Below are positions 23,351 to 36,400 of a stretch of DNA of 64,000 nucleotides, one piece after another. A program made the position numbers and the translations under genes. Source of the DNA: Syngnathus acus (lineage: Eukaryota; Chordata; Actinopteri; Syngnathiformes; Syngnathidae); NCBI RefSeq assembly GCF_901709675.1, contig NC_051095.1, positions 23,829,456 to 23,893,455 on the forward strand. The letters are read 5' to 3'. The notes beneath the pieces were generated by a model that ran no database searches, was not told the DNA's origin, and was given only the letters and a program-made list of their open reading frames with translations. Numbering within the stretch: the stretch's first letter is position 1; each line of letters starts with the position of its first letter.

Positions 23351-24554
23351 AAAACCCCGAAAATAATGAAAGTGGTAAAGACAGTGTGATTTCAAAATAA
23401 CACACTCAGCAGAAGATATCCTTTCTGATCATTGGCCCATCCCTTCGACACTGGTAAATGCAGTAATCGCTCTTGAGTCATTAGATGTTGACGGAAATGC
23501 ATTCAGTCTGGATCCAGTTTGCAGTGGTCACTCTATTTCAATAACACTTCTTACTCCTCCTTTCATTTGGAGCAGCTTTTTGAGTTAGTCTGGTTTTAAT
23601 TGTCCCAGTCACAGCCTTGACCAGAGGAGCGCATGTGCCCAGCCTGTTTTGACCGATTCTCTTCAACAGTCACTCCCTTGACATGACCATTTTGTATTTT
23701 AATTATTAACTGCTGACCAGTCCAATAGCAGAGGACACACTTTCTTAAGCGACTAAATGAAACGTGTCTTAAATTTTGACCCTTGCTTTCAAGTATTTCT
23801 ATGAAAATGCATCTCGTCAAAACATTTCTAGTTTCCTATGCAGTTGAATTAAAAGAAACGAAGCAGCAGGAGAAACTACCGTGGTTTATTAGTGTTGCTC
23901 TGTCCATGACTTGATCAGTTAACGTAACATTCAGTCTTCAATCATATGCAGTGAGCTGTACCTTGGGGAAGGAGAAAACATATTTAACACTTTGTTTTTC
24001 TCCTTTCGTGATGCAAAAGGGAGAGACGTGACTTCTTATCACCTTTCCCCCTCTCCAAAGCACTCGATTGATTTTCAAGTTGATGGACTGGTTGCACTAG
24101 TTCAACTTGTTTCTCCAGCTTTTGACAATGAGTTAGTGGGTGTGAGACAGTTCCCCTGAGGCTTTCTCCGCCAACAATTAATTAACATTAACATCTTTGT
24201 TAAGCAGAACCATTTTATAAATTCTTGTATAGGATCTTATTACAGCGTGCAAGCGACCAAAGTATGTTCTACCGCCATTCCAAATGCACGTCAGGTTCCC
24301 ATTACAACCTGTTCTACGTGTCGCTGGTATGTCAGCGTCCTTCCATTTACTGACAACCAGCGCATAGACCTTGAGGAGGGCTGGGCTGGGGTGTCTTTCC
24401 ACCATTGCTGTCTGAATAAGCATTTTGCAGCACAGCCTTTGCGTCTGAAAGTCACACTCCTCCATTATTTGAATAAAAGCCAGTTGTGTCCATCAGTTTT
24501 GAACCTGTTCATTAGAATAAGATTTGACCTTTGTCTTGAAGGTTCCGTAGTTCA

Positions 24555-24885
24555 CAGGTGTCAAACTCAAGGCCCGGGGGCCCGCTGCATCATTTTGTGT
24601 GGCCTGTGAAAGCAACTCATGTCTGTCATAACCCTCACTAAAATCTTTACCAAAATGTATGCCAAATAATTGAGATTTAATTTTTTTTTTTTACAGTAAC
24701 GAACAATAATTAAAGAAAGTGCTATCATTGACATCTGTTTTCAAACCCAGTAACCTCTTATTTTTTTGTGGAATATGACAATTTGACGAGACAAACATTT
24801 ATTTGGTTTCACCGTCATAACGGCCCTCCGAGGGAAGCCGCATTTACAAAGTGGCACTCGACAAAACTAAATTTGACACCACTTC
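24555..24885. mobile_element. hAT-type MITE remnant (CAGGTGTCAAACTC family)
   Basis: Left end CAGGTGTCAAACTCAAGGCC; right end near AAATTTGACACCAC. The same family occurs at 54047-54372 with better-kept ends (GAGTTTGACACCCCTG). The target duplication is not recognisable here. Confidence 0.65.
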
Positions 24886-25132
24886 GGCCTAGTTACAGCT
24901 TAAGCATGAGAACGATATAAAAAGAAATAGATCGCACTTGGCTTTCATCGACAATCTACATGACACAATGAAAAGTTGTTTGGAACAAAATAATGTCATG
25001 ATCGAGGCAGCTCAGTAGTTCACAACAGCCCAACCATAATAACTAGATGACCACAAAACATGCCAAAGAAGCAACACTAAAAATTTACTATTTATGCATG
25101 TGGGTTTATGGATTTAAAGTTAAAAGGGTAAC

Positions 25133-25223
25133 TATAATATATATATATATATACGTACATATATATATATACATACATATATACATGTTTACATATATAC
25201 ATATGTTTACATATATATATATT
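25133..25223. repeat. (TA)n / (TACA)n microsatellite
   Basis: Alternating TATATA, TACATA and TTTACATA repeats. Confidence 0.95.
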
Positions 25224-25319
25224 TTCTGACCGGAACTATGAGGTTGTTGTTTCATCTGCTGAAGTGCATTGTGTACTGACTGCCGTGAAACAACCCAAGA
25301 TCTTAAAAAAAAAAAAAAG

Positions 25320-25623
25320 ATTAAAGTCCCAATGATCGTCACACACACACCTGGGTGTGGTGAAATTTGTCCTCTGCATTTAACCCATCCCCATGTGATT
25401 TTAATCCATCCCCTGGGGGAGAGGGGAGCAGTGAGCAGCAGCGGTGCCGCGCTCGGGAATCAGTTGGTGATCTAACCCCCCAATTCCAACCCTTAATGCT
25501 GAGTGCCAAGCAGGGAGGCAATGGGTCCCATTTTTATAGTCTTTGGTATGACCCGGCCGGGGTTTGAACCCACAACCTTCCAGTCTCAGGGCGGACACTC
25601 TACCACTAGGCCACTGAGCTGGT
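25320..25623 (-). mobile_element. tRNA-derived SINE, full length
   Basis: Read on the minus strand, the head at 25623-25545 has an A-box-like CAGTGGCCTAGTGGTAGAG and a B-box-like GGTTGTGGGTTCAAACC, then a body of about 220 bp and a simple-sequence tail at about 25304-25318 (seen as an A-run on the plus strand). A second copy at 31786-32036 shares the body at high identity but lacks the tRNA head. It is not a working tRNA gene, since the cloverleaf is not kept and the body is unrelated to tRNA. Confidence 0.85.
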
Positions 25624-26744
25624 CTTGCAAGTAAAGAACCAACTATTACTCCACATCTTTGTTTTCCTTCCTCGACGACAGACATCTTGAACAAAACGCA
25701 ACAGTATCCATTGTAAAATGTGTCTTGGAGTGTTGAGAGAAAAGCCACATAAATCTGAGGCATTATTATAGTAGTCTTGCCATAAATCCTTCCTTTTTAC
25801 ATTTTAATCATTCAGTTGTGGTCTATATAAAGTGGAACAACAATGCTTTTGTCTGAATTCCTCATAGCATCACAGGCCCCCCTTTAACCCCTGTGCTGAG
25901 GAGTGTGAGAGCAAGTTATTTTGGTGCGGTCTCTTTAAATGCAAATAAGAGACAGGACAGAACGCCTGGAGGGGGTGCCTTGCCTTCTCTCCGGTCAAAC
26001 ATATTTGTAGTTTGTTAGCAGCGGTAGTTTTCTTGCGGTGCCCACACTTTCTTGATTGATTAAAAAATGTCGACAACTTGTTCATCCAACCGTACATGTT
26101 CGAGCCAGAATCTGACCAGAGAGAGGACAGTGAAGACAAACCTGCAGAACCACGACTTCAGATGAACTTAATGTTATCACTGTTCACTCGGTGACAGGAA
26201 TAAAGATGGTGGATTTGAGAAACCGTTTGGCCACACCCATTACTTGTCAGTCTCGCTGCAAAGAATGTGATGTAATTGTTCAAAATACATAAAAGAGAAT
26301 GGATCAAATTTAACAAACTTAATAAATATCCCCCAAACAAGTTATAAAAGGACTTGGCGGGATTAGATGAAAATTTTATACAATGCTGGAGACTCCAAGT
26401 GCACAATAAGATAAAGTGGATTTTGCATTATATGCCTCCTCTGCTAAAACAGTAAAACCACCAGTGATTTTTGCACAGTACAGTGCTGCTGTCTGTTCAA
26501 CAGAATGCAAGTCATGAAAGAACATGTCAGGGAAAGCTAAATGCTTGCCACACCCTCACCCCAACAATTAAAACAAGCCCAACTTAGCCTTTGAAAATCT
26601 CACCTGCCTTGTTTCACACAAACGGAAGTTTCTACATTTTAAAAGCAACAATATGGCTGCTTCGTGTTTAACCCTTCATATGATGATAGCTTTACCCAAG
26701 TGATACAACTGGTAGCACGGTGGACAGAAAATTGCCAGTAGACG
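25624..26744. other. intergenic stretch downstream of csnk1a1
   Basis: No gene or element that I can support. AT-rich single-copy-looking sequence between the SINE and the predicted csnk1a1 polyadenylation site. Confidence 0.4.
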
Positions 26745-27486
26745 TCAGTTGTGTAATGTTTTTATTGGTAGTTCTGGAGAAGACCATTGTTTTACAACAG
26801 ATTTAATTAAGTCATAGCTCTAAAGAGAGGGAGCGAGCCAGAGAATCAATCTACAACAGACTGTTGCCATCAGCTGCTTATAACGCGAACAGGCAATCTC
26901 GTAACCACCATAGGAAAAAACAGAACAAAAAAATCCAACAGTTCATCTTTCAGTAAATAAGGGTTCAAGGGTTTTCTTATTCAGCTCTTCAGAAACAAAA
27001 AAGGAGAAGAGTTTTCAGGGTTACATGTTTAAACATTTGCTTGATAAAAGCAGTGAATGAAATAATTAGGTAGTGAAGGGAAGAGATGCTTTCAGATGTT
27101 CCCACAGTGAGGAAAAACAAGAGCTGACTAATGTTTTAAACTGTTTCCAACGAAACCTTACAAAAAGTCAACAATGAAAAGGAAGACGGACAGGGATAGT
27201 TGAGAAGGTATGTTGGGTCAAGGTTAGGTAGGGCAAGGAACTACAGCCTCCACATCCAAGCACCTTCAATTCCATTGTTTCTTTTCTTTCAGAGTGGAGA
27301 ATTTCATTATATACACATAAATATATAGATGACACAGCAGATACACGTGTGTAGATCTATATATTTCCATTACATAGACAGATGGAAGGGGGACACAGAC
27401 TTTCTTTGTCGCTTGTCCGATAAAGCGAGCCTTGTTTGTCCTGCTCGCCAGCATTTCTGCAGCTCCTCTCTGGGAAGCGAGACTAC
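26745..27486 (-). other. csnk1a1: csnk1a1 3' UTR with poly(A) signal
   Basis: Follows the TGA at 27489-27487. The minus strand carries AATAAA at 26766-26761, so the transcript should end about 15-20 bp beyond (near 26745). The length of about 740 nt is an inference from this first clear signal; longer forms are possible. Confidence 0.6.
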
Positions 27487-27494
27487 TCAGAAAC
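27487..27494 (-). CDS. csnk1a1: csnk1a1 exon 10, coding part (Gly-Phe-stop)
   Basis: Acceptor tgtccacag followed by GTTTCTGA. With the single G left by exon 9 it reads Gly, Phe, stop, the exact vertebrate C-terminus (NMKGF). Only eight coding bases, so gene finders will easily miss it. It sits 8.5 kb from exon 9. Confidence 0.9.
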
Positions 27495-30400
27495 CTGTGG
27501 ACACAGACAAAAGTCACAACATTAGCTTGATGCTGACAAACCCAAGACTGCACCTGCAAGTATTATGCGTGCTCTTTTTGTGGAAGACACAAACTTAACA
27601 AAAGTGAATGAACCAGAGTTAGATAGACAGCAAGGACGCAGCTTCAAGCTCTCAAGGTAATAATTTGTTCAAAAAGCTAAACTCACTACTTTTGGGCTCC
27701 AAACACCATCACAATGACTCTAAAATGAATGAATAAGATGAGTTTCACCTGCAGATATACAGCTTTGATTTGAGGGTATTTACTGTGCAATCTGTACACT
27801 GCAACAGAGTGAGAAATATGACTACAGGACCCAACAGTTTCAGGGTAAGGTGTATTGTGCTTTTGCTGACCAATATTGTGATTTTGGTTTGAATTAAGCT
27901 TCAGGGCTACGTTCACTATACAGTAATTCCTCGCTATATTGCAGTTCATTTATCGCAGCTATTTAAAATAAATAAATAAAAAATAAAAACTTCTAAATTG
28001 AGGAATTATGGCACGAAAGTTGCCCACACAATTGCAGTACGTACACTTGTACCTTGTTATAAAAAAAGTTGATATAATAAGAGTTCTAAAAATATATTTA
28101 CAGTATTGTACCTAGTTATAAAAATTGTTATAATAAGAGTTCTAACACTTGTACCTTGTTATAAAAAAAGTTAATACAAGAGTTCTAAAAACATTTCCAG
28201 TAGGTAAACTTTAGCTACATCTACATGTTACACACGCACACACACGTATCATATAATTGTATTATTTATACATTTTCTGTTCGTCATTTATACTATTAAT
28301 ATAGTATTTACATGTTTGAAACTATTATTTAATATTCTGATGATAACCTATGCACATATGGTTTAATATACATTTATTGATACACAAAAAATGTATGCAT
28401 GTTAAAAAGGAGAGGGTGACACTACTTCGCGGATTTTCACCTATCGCAGGTGGTCTTGGAACCAATTATCCGCGATAAACGAGGGATTACTGTATATAGT
28501 AACATTTAGAACTGACCGAAAATTACATCGTAACATCAATGCATTAAAAGCTAGTAGTTTGCTAACATAAGGACACTTAAGAGTATGTGTGGGAGGCAGT
28601 CCTTTTTAAAGGCTTTGAAAATGGTTCAATAAAGTAAGACCTACCATTTGTTGTTATACCTATGCACGTATCGTTTGTTGGCACATTTGCTTGCTTCATG
28701 TCATGCTTTAATAATTTTGGAAAACAAAGGGGGAAAAAAACACTCATATTTCAAAAACTTGCATGAACAAGTCAGTGAAAGAAAAAATCCAATAAAAAAT
28801 GTTCAATGTGTATTCTTAAATTTGTTTTCGTTTCACGGAATTAGTGAAAAATGGCAATAATCCTATATGACTGACACAATAATGCTATGATGTACCTAAT
28901 GCAGGGTATATACAAAGAGTGGAATTTATTACTTTTTAATACCGTCACAATATCTTTTTATACCAACACTATTTCTATCCGTATCTGACAACCTTTCAAA
29001 CTTCAGTGTTAGTGGTAACTAATAAAGTTACAGATTACTGTCACTTTCTCACACAATTTGGGCCCTTCGCTCTGACTTGGACATCCACTTTTGATTTTCA
29101 TATTATGTATTATTTGTGCCCTCTCTGCATCCATTACAACCTGGTGATCCTGAAAGGGGGATCCTTCCATCTGTGGTCCCTTCTCAAGGTTTCTCATTTT
29201 CCCCGGGCAGGGGTTTTGAGTTTTTCCTTGCCCTTTTGGGAGCTTAAGATCAGGGGATGCTTTGAGAATAATTGTCAATTTTTTGTCTATGTGAAGCCCT
29301 TTGAGACTGCTTGTGATTTAGGGCTATACAAATAAACTTGACTTGACAATTATAAAGCAAGGACAACAAATGTTTTCATTGTTATGTGTAGAAAGAGCAC
29401 GCCACTTTTGCAGCGCTACTCTCTTTCCCAATCATTCTAATCTTATTGAGGATTTAGACAACCTTTGGCCTACAACTATGGCATTATATTTTACTTAAGT
29501 ACAACATCAGTTAGAAATGTTTTTTAATCAAATAAATATACCAATATTATAGCTACTAGTACAGATGTTCAACACTAGGCAAAATCGTTAAAGTAATCAA
29601 CAATCAATGAAAATATTCATTATTTACAGATTTACATCAGTGTTGGGACTAACGGCGATAGTAGATTTCCAGTAACGGATAATCTACTCAATTACTATGT
29701 TGATCCTTGTAACGCCGTTACAGTTATTAACAGTGAAATGTGGCACGTTACTTATGCTGCTTGGGATGCGTCGACGCGCAATGCAAAAAACGCTTCTGCC
29801 TCGCCACAGACTAATTTTTACTTGCTACGCCTTGTGTCAGCCATTCAGGTTTGGGAATGTGTCGCATGACATTCTGCGCAATGTAACGGCGGGCCGCAAT
29901 CAAAAAAAATAATCGCTGTCCATGCTCATCCCGAGCTGTACACTCTGGGTTAAAAATAGAGCAAAGAAAAATACATCGCTGATATCAGAAATATTTAATA
30001 TATTAAAAAACACCAACAATATTGAACACACTTTCATAAGCGCCTAATACTGGCTGACAGACCTAATTCATTTTTGGGTTTTGGGTGCGTGCTTGCTTGG
30101 TTATTGTATTCTTATTTTCTTTCGAGACACTTAACTAACCTGCTAGTGGCTGGTTGCTCGCCACTTGAACGCGTGCTTTACACATAAGCACACCTTTTCT
30201 GGTTTGGGTACAACATCATTTTGGCGATTACCATTGGCTTCTTAAGTGTATTTTATTTGCCGCCATAGAGGCGAAGCTTAATTACTTAAAGGTGGAGCAG
30301 ATGTTTAGCTTAAGCAGCTCGAAAGCGCAGTTCACAACCCGTACCCATAAACTTGCCTGCATGTGGCTAAGTTGGCTGTCTCACCAGTTCACAAGCCGCA

Positions 30401-33400
30401 GCTTGGAGCTGATAGTCTGCATGAGCAGCCATGAATAGAATGTTGCTTCTGCTTGCTCTGCCTCTGCTGTATGCTTTGGGTCATTGTCCAACTGCAGTGT
30501 GAAGCAGTGTCCAATGAGTTCTGAGGCTTTTTTGAAAATACCGTATTGGTCCGAATATAAGACGATGTTTTTTGCATTGAAATAAGACTGAAAAAGTGGG
30601 GGTCGTCTTACATTCGGGGTCTAGACAATACAACCATTCACAACACTAGATGGCGCCAGATACCTTTAAAGCGAAGTTACGTCACTGCCTTACGTCTCGC
30701 GTGAGTTACCTCAGCTTATCGCGATTGTTGGAGCTTGTGCGCAGCGGTAAATTAAAGGTTGCAGGTATTGACTGAGTATGTTGCTGTGATCGTGTGCGTC
30801 TTTGACACAGAGTATATACATTTCATTGTTACTACTGTCCACTGTTGTGCCGTTTGTCTGATCGCGGTTTGCTTCGTGTGGGCGCCGTTTGATTGACAGC
30901 TCCGGCGCGCTCCATCGTAAGAGCAGCCGTTACGCAGCGGCACGGCGACTAACGGTCGCCAGCAAATGTATTTTGTTGTCTCGATGATTTATGTTTGGTG
31001 TTGCAGAGAATATTTCATTTATGGTTATTCAGTATAGCGGAACCGTTACGCGCAGTTAGTTATGTAATGTGTGGCGTCTACGAGTGTTGTGTGACGTCAG
31101 AAGTTGAGCGTTGACTTACGTGCTGTATCTCTGTCTGTTGCAGAACCACACACACACACCCTTCACACGCTTCACACAATACCCTTTTGCCAGTTTGCCT
31201 GTATGCCCCTATGAGCCACAGGGCCTGTTACTTTTTTGCCAATAATTCAGTAAAGCAATCAAAACTGAACCACGTCTTCCCTCCTGTGTTCTGACCGACA
31301 CCCGGGGGCGAAAAGAGCATAACCATCCGAGCCAACCCCCTATACAGTCCTCAGGCTCCCCAACAATAGCGGTAGTAGTTTGCATTATTTTATTGCAATG
31401 TTTTTCCTCATTCAGATTTGTTTCAAGACTACAGTTAGTTAGACTTCACTTTGATGGTTAATGCAGTTATTGCAATTTTGTTTTATCACAGTAGATTGGT
31501 TTATTTACATTTCAAAAACCAGAAGCCATTCATTTACAAATGTGGTTGCACTTTAGTTCACATATTTAAATGTTCAGATATTAAGATGTGATACAGTTTT
31601 TGCATGATTTGAATGAGGCAAAATAACATGTTTTCTCTCGAATATATTGTTATAATTATTTGTTTCAGATGTACCGTTTTTTCCCATGTATAATGCGCCC
31701 CCATGTATAATACGCACCCTAAAAATGGCATGTCGATGCTGGAAAAAAGCCTGTACCCATGTATAATACGCACCCAAATTTTGACTTTTTTTTTTTTTTA
31801 AGTCCCAATGATCGTCACACACGCATCTGGGTGTGTTGAAATTTGTCCTCTGCATTTGACCCATCCCCGTGTGATTTTGATCCATCCCCTGGGGGAGAGG
31901 GGAGCAGTGAGCAGCAGCGGCGCCGCGCTCGGGAATCATTTGGTGATCTAACCCCCCAATTCCAGCCCTTAATGCTGAGTGCCAAGCAGGGAGGCAATGG
32001 GTCCCATTTTTATAGTCTTTGGTATGACCCGGCCAGGTTACTTAAGTCCGTAAACGTAAAATTATTTCAGAAAAAAGATCATCTTTGGGAACAACCGGAT
32101 GTTATTCTGCCGGTCAGTATCACTGCGCATGCAGTAGCAAACTCGATAGCGAAGAAATATGTGAGACTCTCAACGGGATCACCAATATTTGAGTGATGTT
32201 CCAGTTATTTATCACAATTATTTATTATTATAATAATAATATATATAATAATTATTTATTTATTATTCACAATTGTCATGGTGATCTTTCTGGTGATTTC
32301 TTAACTAGGCTGGATGTATTTTTTTTGTTGGCGTTGATTTCTCCGACTGCCCAGAAAGGCACCACCGCGATCAGTTAGGTTAAAATGAAAAGAGAGGAAA
32401 GTGACGTTGTAAAGAACCATCCGTGACAAGATTTTCTTCAAAAATTGTCGTACCATGATTTTCTTTAAAAAAAAAAAAAAAAAATTGTATCCATGTATAA
32501 TGCGCACCCCAGATTTTAGGACAATAAATTAGTTAAATTTTGCGCATTATACATGGGAAAAAACAGTAATCATTTTCTGTATAAAAATTAAAATTGGTGT
32601 TCAAAAAGCCTTTTTTCAAACTTGAGTCTTGAAAAAGAGGGGGTCGTCTTATATCAGGCTCGTCTTATATTCGGGCCAATACGGTATACCAGCATTAAAT
32701 ACCTCAATGGCAAATACTTAAAACAGCAAACATTAAAAATGTGTGAAATAGTTGACAGCTAAACAACTTAAAATTTGTTATATTTCTATTAATTTAATGA
32801 GAAATATAAAAATCAATGCCAAATTCCTGGATGCTCTCACAGGATGATAATTTATCGTGGGCGAGTGGAGGCTGCTTGTCGCATAACATGAGTTTTTAAT
32901 TGGTCATCGCGCTGTGCGACTGTTTGTGACCGGGATTGCCAAATCCTTTTCCTCGCCTAGTTGAGCCTCATTTACAGTGTGTTTAGTGGGGTTTTTATTT
33001 TGAAGTCTAAGAAGAGAAAACCTGGCATCCTTGAATGAAAATAAACTTCTGTTCAAAACCATTCAATGGCGACAAAATGAGCACAATCAGTGGCGACAAA
33101 ATGAGCGCAATCACAAAAACATCCGAAGAGCAAAAATGCGCTACGTTTAGTTCACGGTCGTCCAAATTGTGAACGGGTTCATGAACTTTCGTTCATTGAA
33201 CGTGTTCAGGTACAACACTGCCTGTTAAATATGGCCACGATCTCCACGCTACACACACACTGGGGCATAGCGGTTGAGCAGAACAGAAAAAAATAATAAT
33301 CCTTTTTCCTCAATTATATGAATTTTGAGTCTAGAGCCAAAATCGTAATCATGATTAAAATTCGATTAATTGAGCAGCCCTATTCCTGTGGATGAAATGA

Positions 33401-36400
33401 ATAAGCCCACTGTCGCCAAAATACATTCGTCATGTACATATTAGCACACGCGCGTCAGTGAATGGGGGCGCGATCAAGGAGGCTGCCTCAAACGTGCACA
33501 CTGTCTTTTTTTAAAATGCCAGTATAAATACCCAAACTCAGATATTTACTTAAATGAGACTTAACAGACTTCCGCCTTCATACGATGAAGGACGCGCTTC
33601 TTGGCGTCCCAGTCTGATTTGGCATCCCAGTCTGACTTAGAGCACTTTGAGCTGATAAGTTTAATTTTTTTATCATCATTTTATCATGGTTTTTGCTCCA
33701 AATTTCCACTTAGGTATATGTGTGACACAAATCAATGTCATACTGTAGCCTGTGCCCACAGTAGGCAGAGTGTTGTGATCAAGGTTTGCTTCCTTTTTAA
33801 ACGGTCTGTTGAGATTCAGGTGTCTATTGCGATATATATATTTTAGAGATGCCAACCTACTGAAATTCACTTCCAGAACCATTTGTCTGAATAGCCTTTT
33901 GTCAAAGTCATTATCGCGAGACCCAGTTACGGCGGTATAATCAGAATTTTCACATTCTCAAAATTCTGTGAAGAACATTACAGACATATTCGTAGAATTG
34001 CAATAACGTCAATGACTAACCTCACAATGCATTGGAATCGTGCAAATTATTAATGCTTCAAAGAATAAGTCAGAAAATTAAAATACCAATTTAGCAGTGG
34101 AATTTGAACAATGCACATTGCGCACACATTTTTTGCCCACAAAGGTAGCAGACATGAAACTTTTTAGTACCACCAGATGTTTTCATGTGAGGTCAGAGAC
34201 AACAAAAAAAAAAGTTTGATAAAATATCTACACTTCACATTATTACAGTAACGACTGAGAAAGAAATGACATGAATAAATAGGACCATCGGCAAGCACAG
34301 AGTAATGGACGGTGCAGTGGCTTATGGCGCATGATAAAACGTTGCCGTGAGCACAGTGCGTATCTGGGCATATATGCGTATCTGGGCATATATCGGACAT
34401 AATAATCTGACCATAAAAGGGTGTTGTGAACACCTTGTGTTGGCACTTTTTGGTCCCATAGCGGGATGTGAACACCTTGTGTTGGCACTTTTTGGTCCCA
34501 TAGCGGGATAATATGTTCACTCGCTAAGTCAGCGCACCCGGCACACTCCTTACCTTGACACACTCCATACCTTGACACTTACCTTCTCTTAAGCGTTTTC
34601 TTCTGCGGCCCGTGCGCAAATCATTCCGGTAACACTGTTAATACTATTATTCACTGCTGATATGAATCGCAGCCTACTCTATTAATTCAGTTTATTATTT
34701 ATATTATTTATTTATACATTACCTACTCACTTATTTATGCAGTTTATGGTGTAAAATAATGAAAAAATGCTTTAAAAAAAGCGTTTTTTTTGGGGGGGCT
34801 TGGAACGGATTAATTTTTTCCCCATTATTCGGAATTTGAACGATTCACTTCTCGAACAGCCTTCTGGAACGGATTGTGGTGGGAAACTGAGGCTCCGCTG
34901 TATTTGTAAACAATAGCCATCCTTTCGTTCACATTGATACGGCTCTTCAACCGTGGGTAAGCACGCTTTGCGTTTATTTTGTCATGTTTAATTTATTTTG
35001 AGCTCGTTTTTTGCCTTTTAAATGTCCGACTCATGCCAAGCTATGTAGTTAGCTGGAATGGAAGAACTGTAGGTTGTAGATATATGATGTTTTCGTGAAT
35101 TAAAAGAAAAAACAAGTTCACAGAACGGTTTTATTTTTTAAATATACTGGATACACCTCATAGTTGAATTGAATACTGGAACCGTGTGTAACATTACAGC
35201 CATTCATTGGCAGCATTATCAGATCGTGATTCGAAGTACTGGAACTTGGCACCGCAAGACAAAGCATATTTGATACTTTGATGGCACAAATTTGAAATAC
35301 TCCAGTACAACCAAAGTTCAGGCATTACACATGTTAAGGGTTTCATACAAAGTATATATTGAAATAAATTTTGCCTAATCCAGCACTTTTTTTTCCCAAA
35401 TGCTATTGTTCACTACCATGGACTACCAAGTACTACATTGTATTGAGGCCTTGTTTCTGGAAATGCCACAGGGCTGTGGATAGTGACTGTGAGGAATTAA
35501 ATTTATATTGCACCTGCATTGCTTTGTAATAGCTAACGAGAAACACCTGTCCACATTTTTTTAAACAGGCATTGAAATGGCTAATAGGGAAAAAAATGTT
35601 GGAAAGGAATGCAGACGAGACAAATGGTATAGTCAAGAGTAAAGTCATCAGAATGAGTTAGTCAACAGTAACAGAGAGAGAGAGAGAGAGCCCATTGTCC
35701 AGCCCCAACAAAGGAACACGATATCAATGTGACATAGTTAGTAGTCAAATTCCCCAAGGACGTCTTCGCTATGGCAAGACAGACCAATTGTATCACTATC
35801 TCATTCCTTTGACTTTTGCCTCTTCTCAAAAAGGTGCCTCCTATAGATTGCCCATGGCATCATCATTCCAAACGGAATAACACTTTAGTTTTGTGTTTTT
35901 TTCCAATTTGGCTATATTGAAGCTTTAAGGGGCACTGGTGTGTGGGTTGTACAACAACAATACGTAGTGCCTAGTTGATACAAAACTGAGACAAGGAGCA
36001 ATTGGTGTCTATAAAAACGTCGCTTGGCTGTTTGCTACTAACCTTTCATGTTAGGCTTGGGTTTGTCAGTTTGCTTGCCTGTGGGGGTTTGCGCCTGTTG
36101 GCCTTGGCCCCCAGAGGAGGCCCCCTGCTGCGCTGCTTTCTGTTTCAGCATGGTCCAGTCAAATGTGTAGTCATATTGGTGGTTCAAAGTCCTAAAATAT
36201 ACAGGAAAATATGCTCTTGTTTCAAAAGCGAACTCAAAGACACCCAAGATAAAAAAGAACATAGGAATGTGGATGGTGATTAAAAAGAACCAATGTTGAC
36301 ACTACTTGCGGTTTATTGGTAGGTGTAGAAAAGAAAACAGCAGCAATTGCTGCACATTCAGTTCTTGAGTAGTACTGGAAATGTATACATTTTCACACTG

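Larger units (their letters stand above)
21052..25140. other. intergenic stretch between the miRNA cluster and csnk1a1
   Basis: No protein exon supported. It contains a purine-rich run at about 23110-23350, which gives false Lys/Arg- and Phe-rich open frames, and a hAT remnant at 24555-24890. Part may be the 3' portion of the miRNA host transcript. Confidence 0.4.
30541..32684. mobile_element. TIR element (CCGTATTGG family), host of nested insertions
   Basis: Left CCGTATTGGTCCGAATATAAG, right CTTATATTCGGGCCAATACGG, an imperfect inverted pair flanked by TA (30539-30540 and 32685-32686). About 1.25 kb remains when the inner insertion at 31674-32566 is removed. Non-coding. A second copy starts at 63696. 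Confidence 0.85.
32687..36042. other. csnk1a1 intron 9, distal part
   Basis: Contains a hAT-like end near 33160-33219 (GAACGTGTTCAGG...CAACACTG), tandem duplications at 34358-34509 and an (AG)n run at 35673-35690. No exon. Confidence 0.5.

Noticed and set aside
23087-23405. Lys/Arg-rich frame on plus and Phe/Leu/Ser-rich frame on minus
   Set aside because: Low-complexity polypurine tract; composition alone explains the open frames.
25545-25623. Possible tRNA gene on the minus strand
   Set aside because: A and B boxes are present, but the body continues as a SINE, and a second copy at 31786-32036 shares that body; it is not a functional tRNA.
25339-25763. Frames at 25339-25763 and 31574-32196 that resemble each other
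   Set aside because: They match because both lie on copies of the same SINE, not because they are related genes.
29638-33219. One large hAT element between CAGTGTTGGG and CAACACTG
   Set aside because: The two ends agree only over CAGTGTTG and no 8-bp duplication is seen; more likely two different hAT fragments.
34161-34578. Minus-strand frames with internal protein repeats
   Set aside because: The repeats come from the 42-bp and 18-bp DNA duplications in an intron; the duplicated unit reads in two frames, which argues against selection on protein.
36002-36283. Plus-strand open frame over csnk1a1 exon 9
   Set aside because: Shadow of the real minus-strand coding exon.
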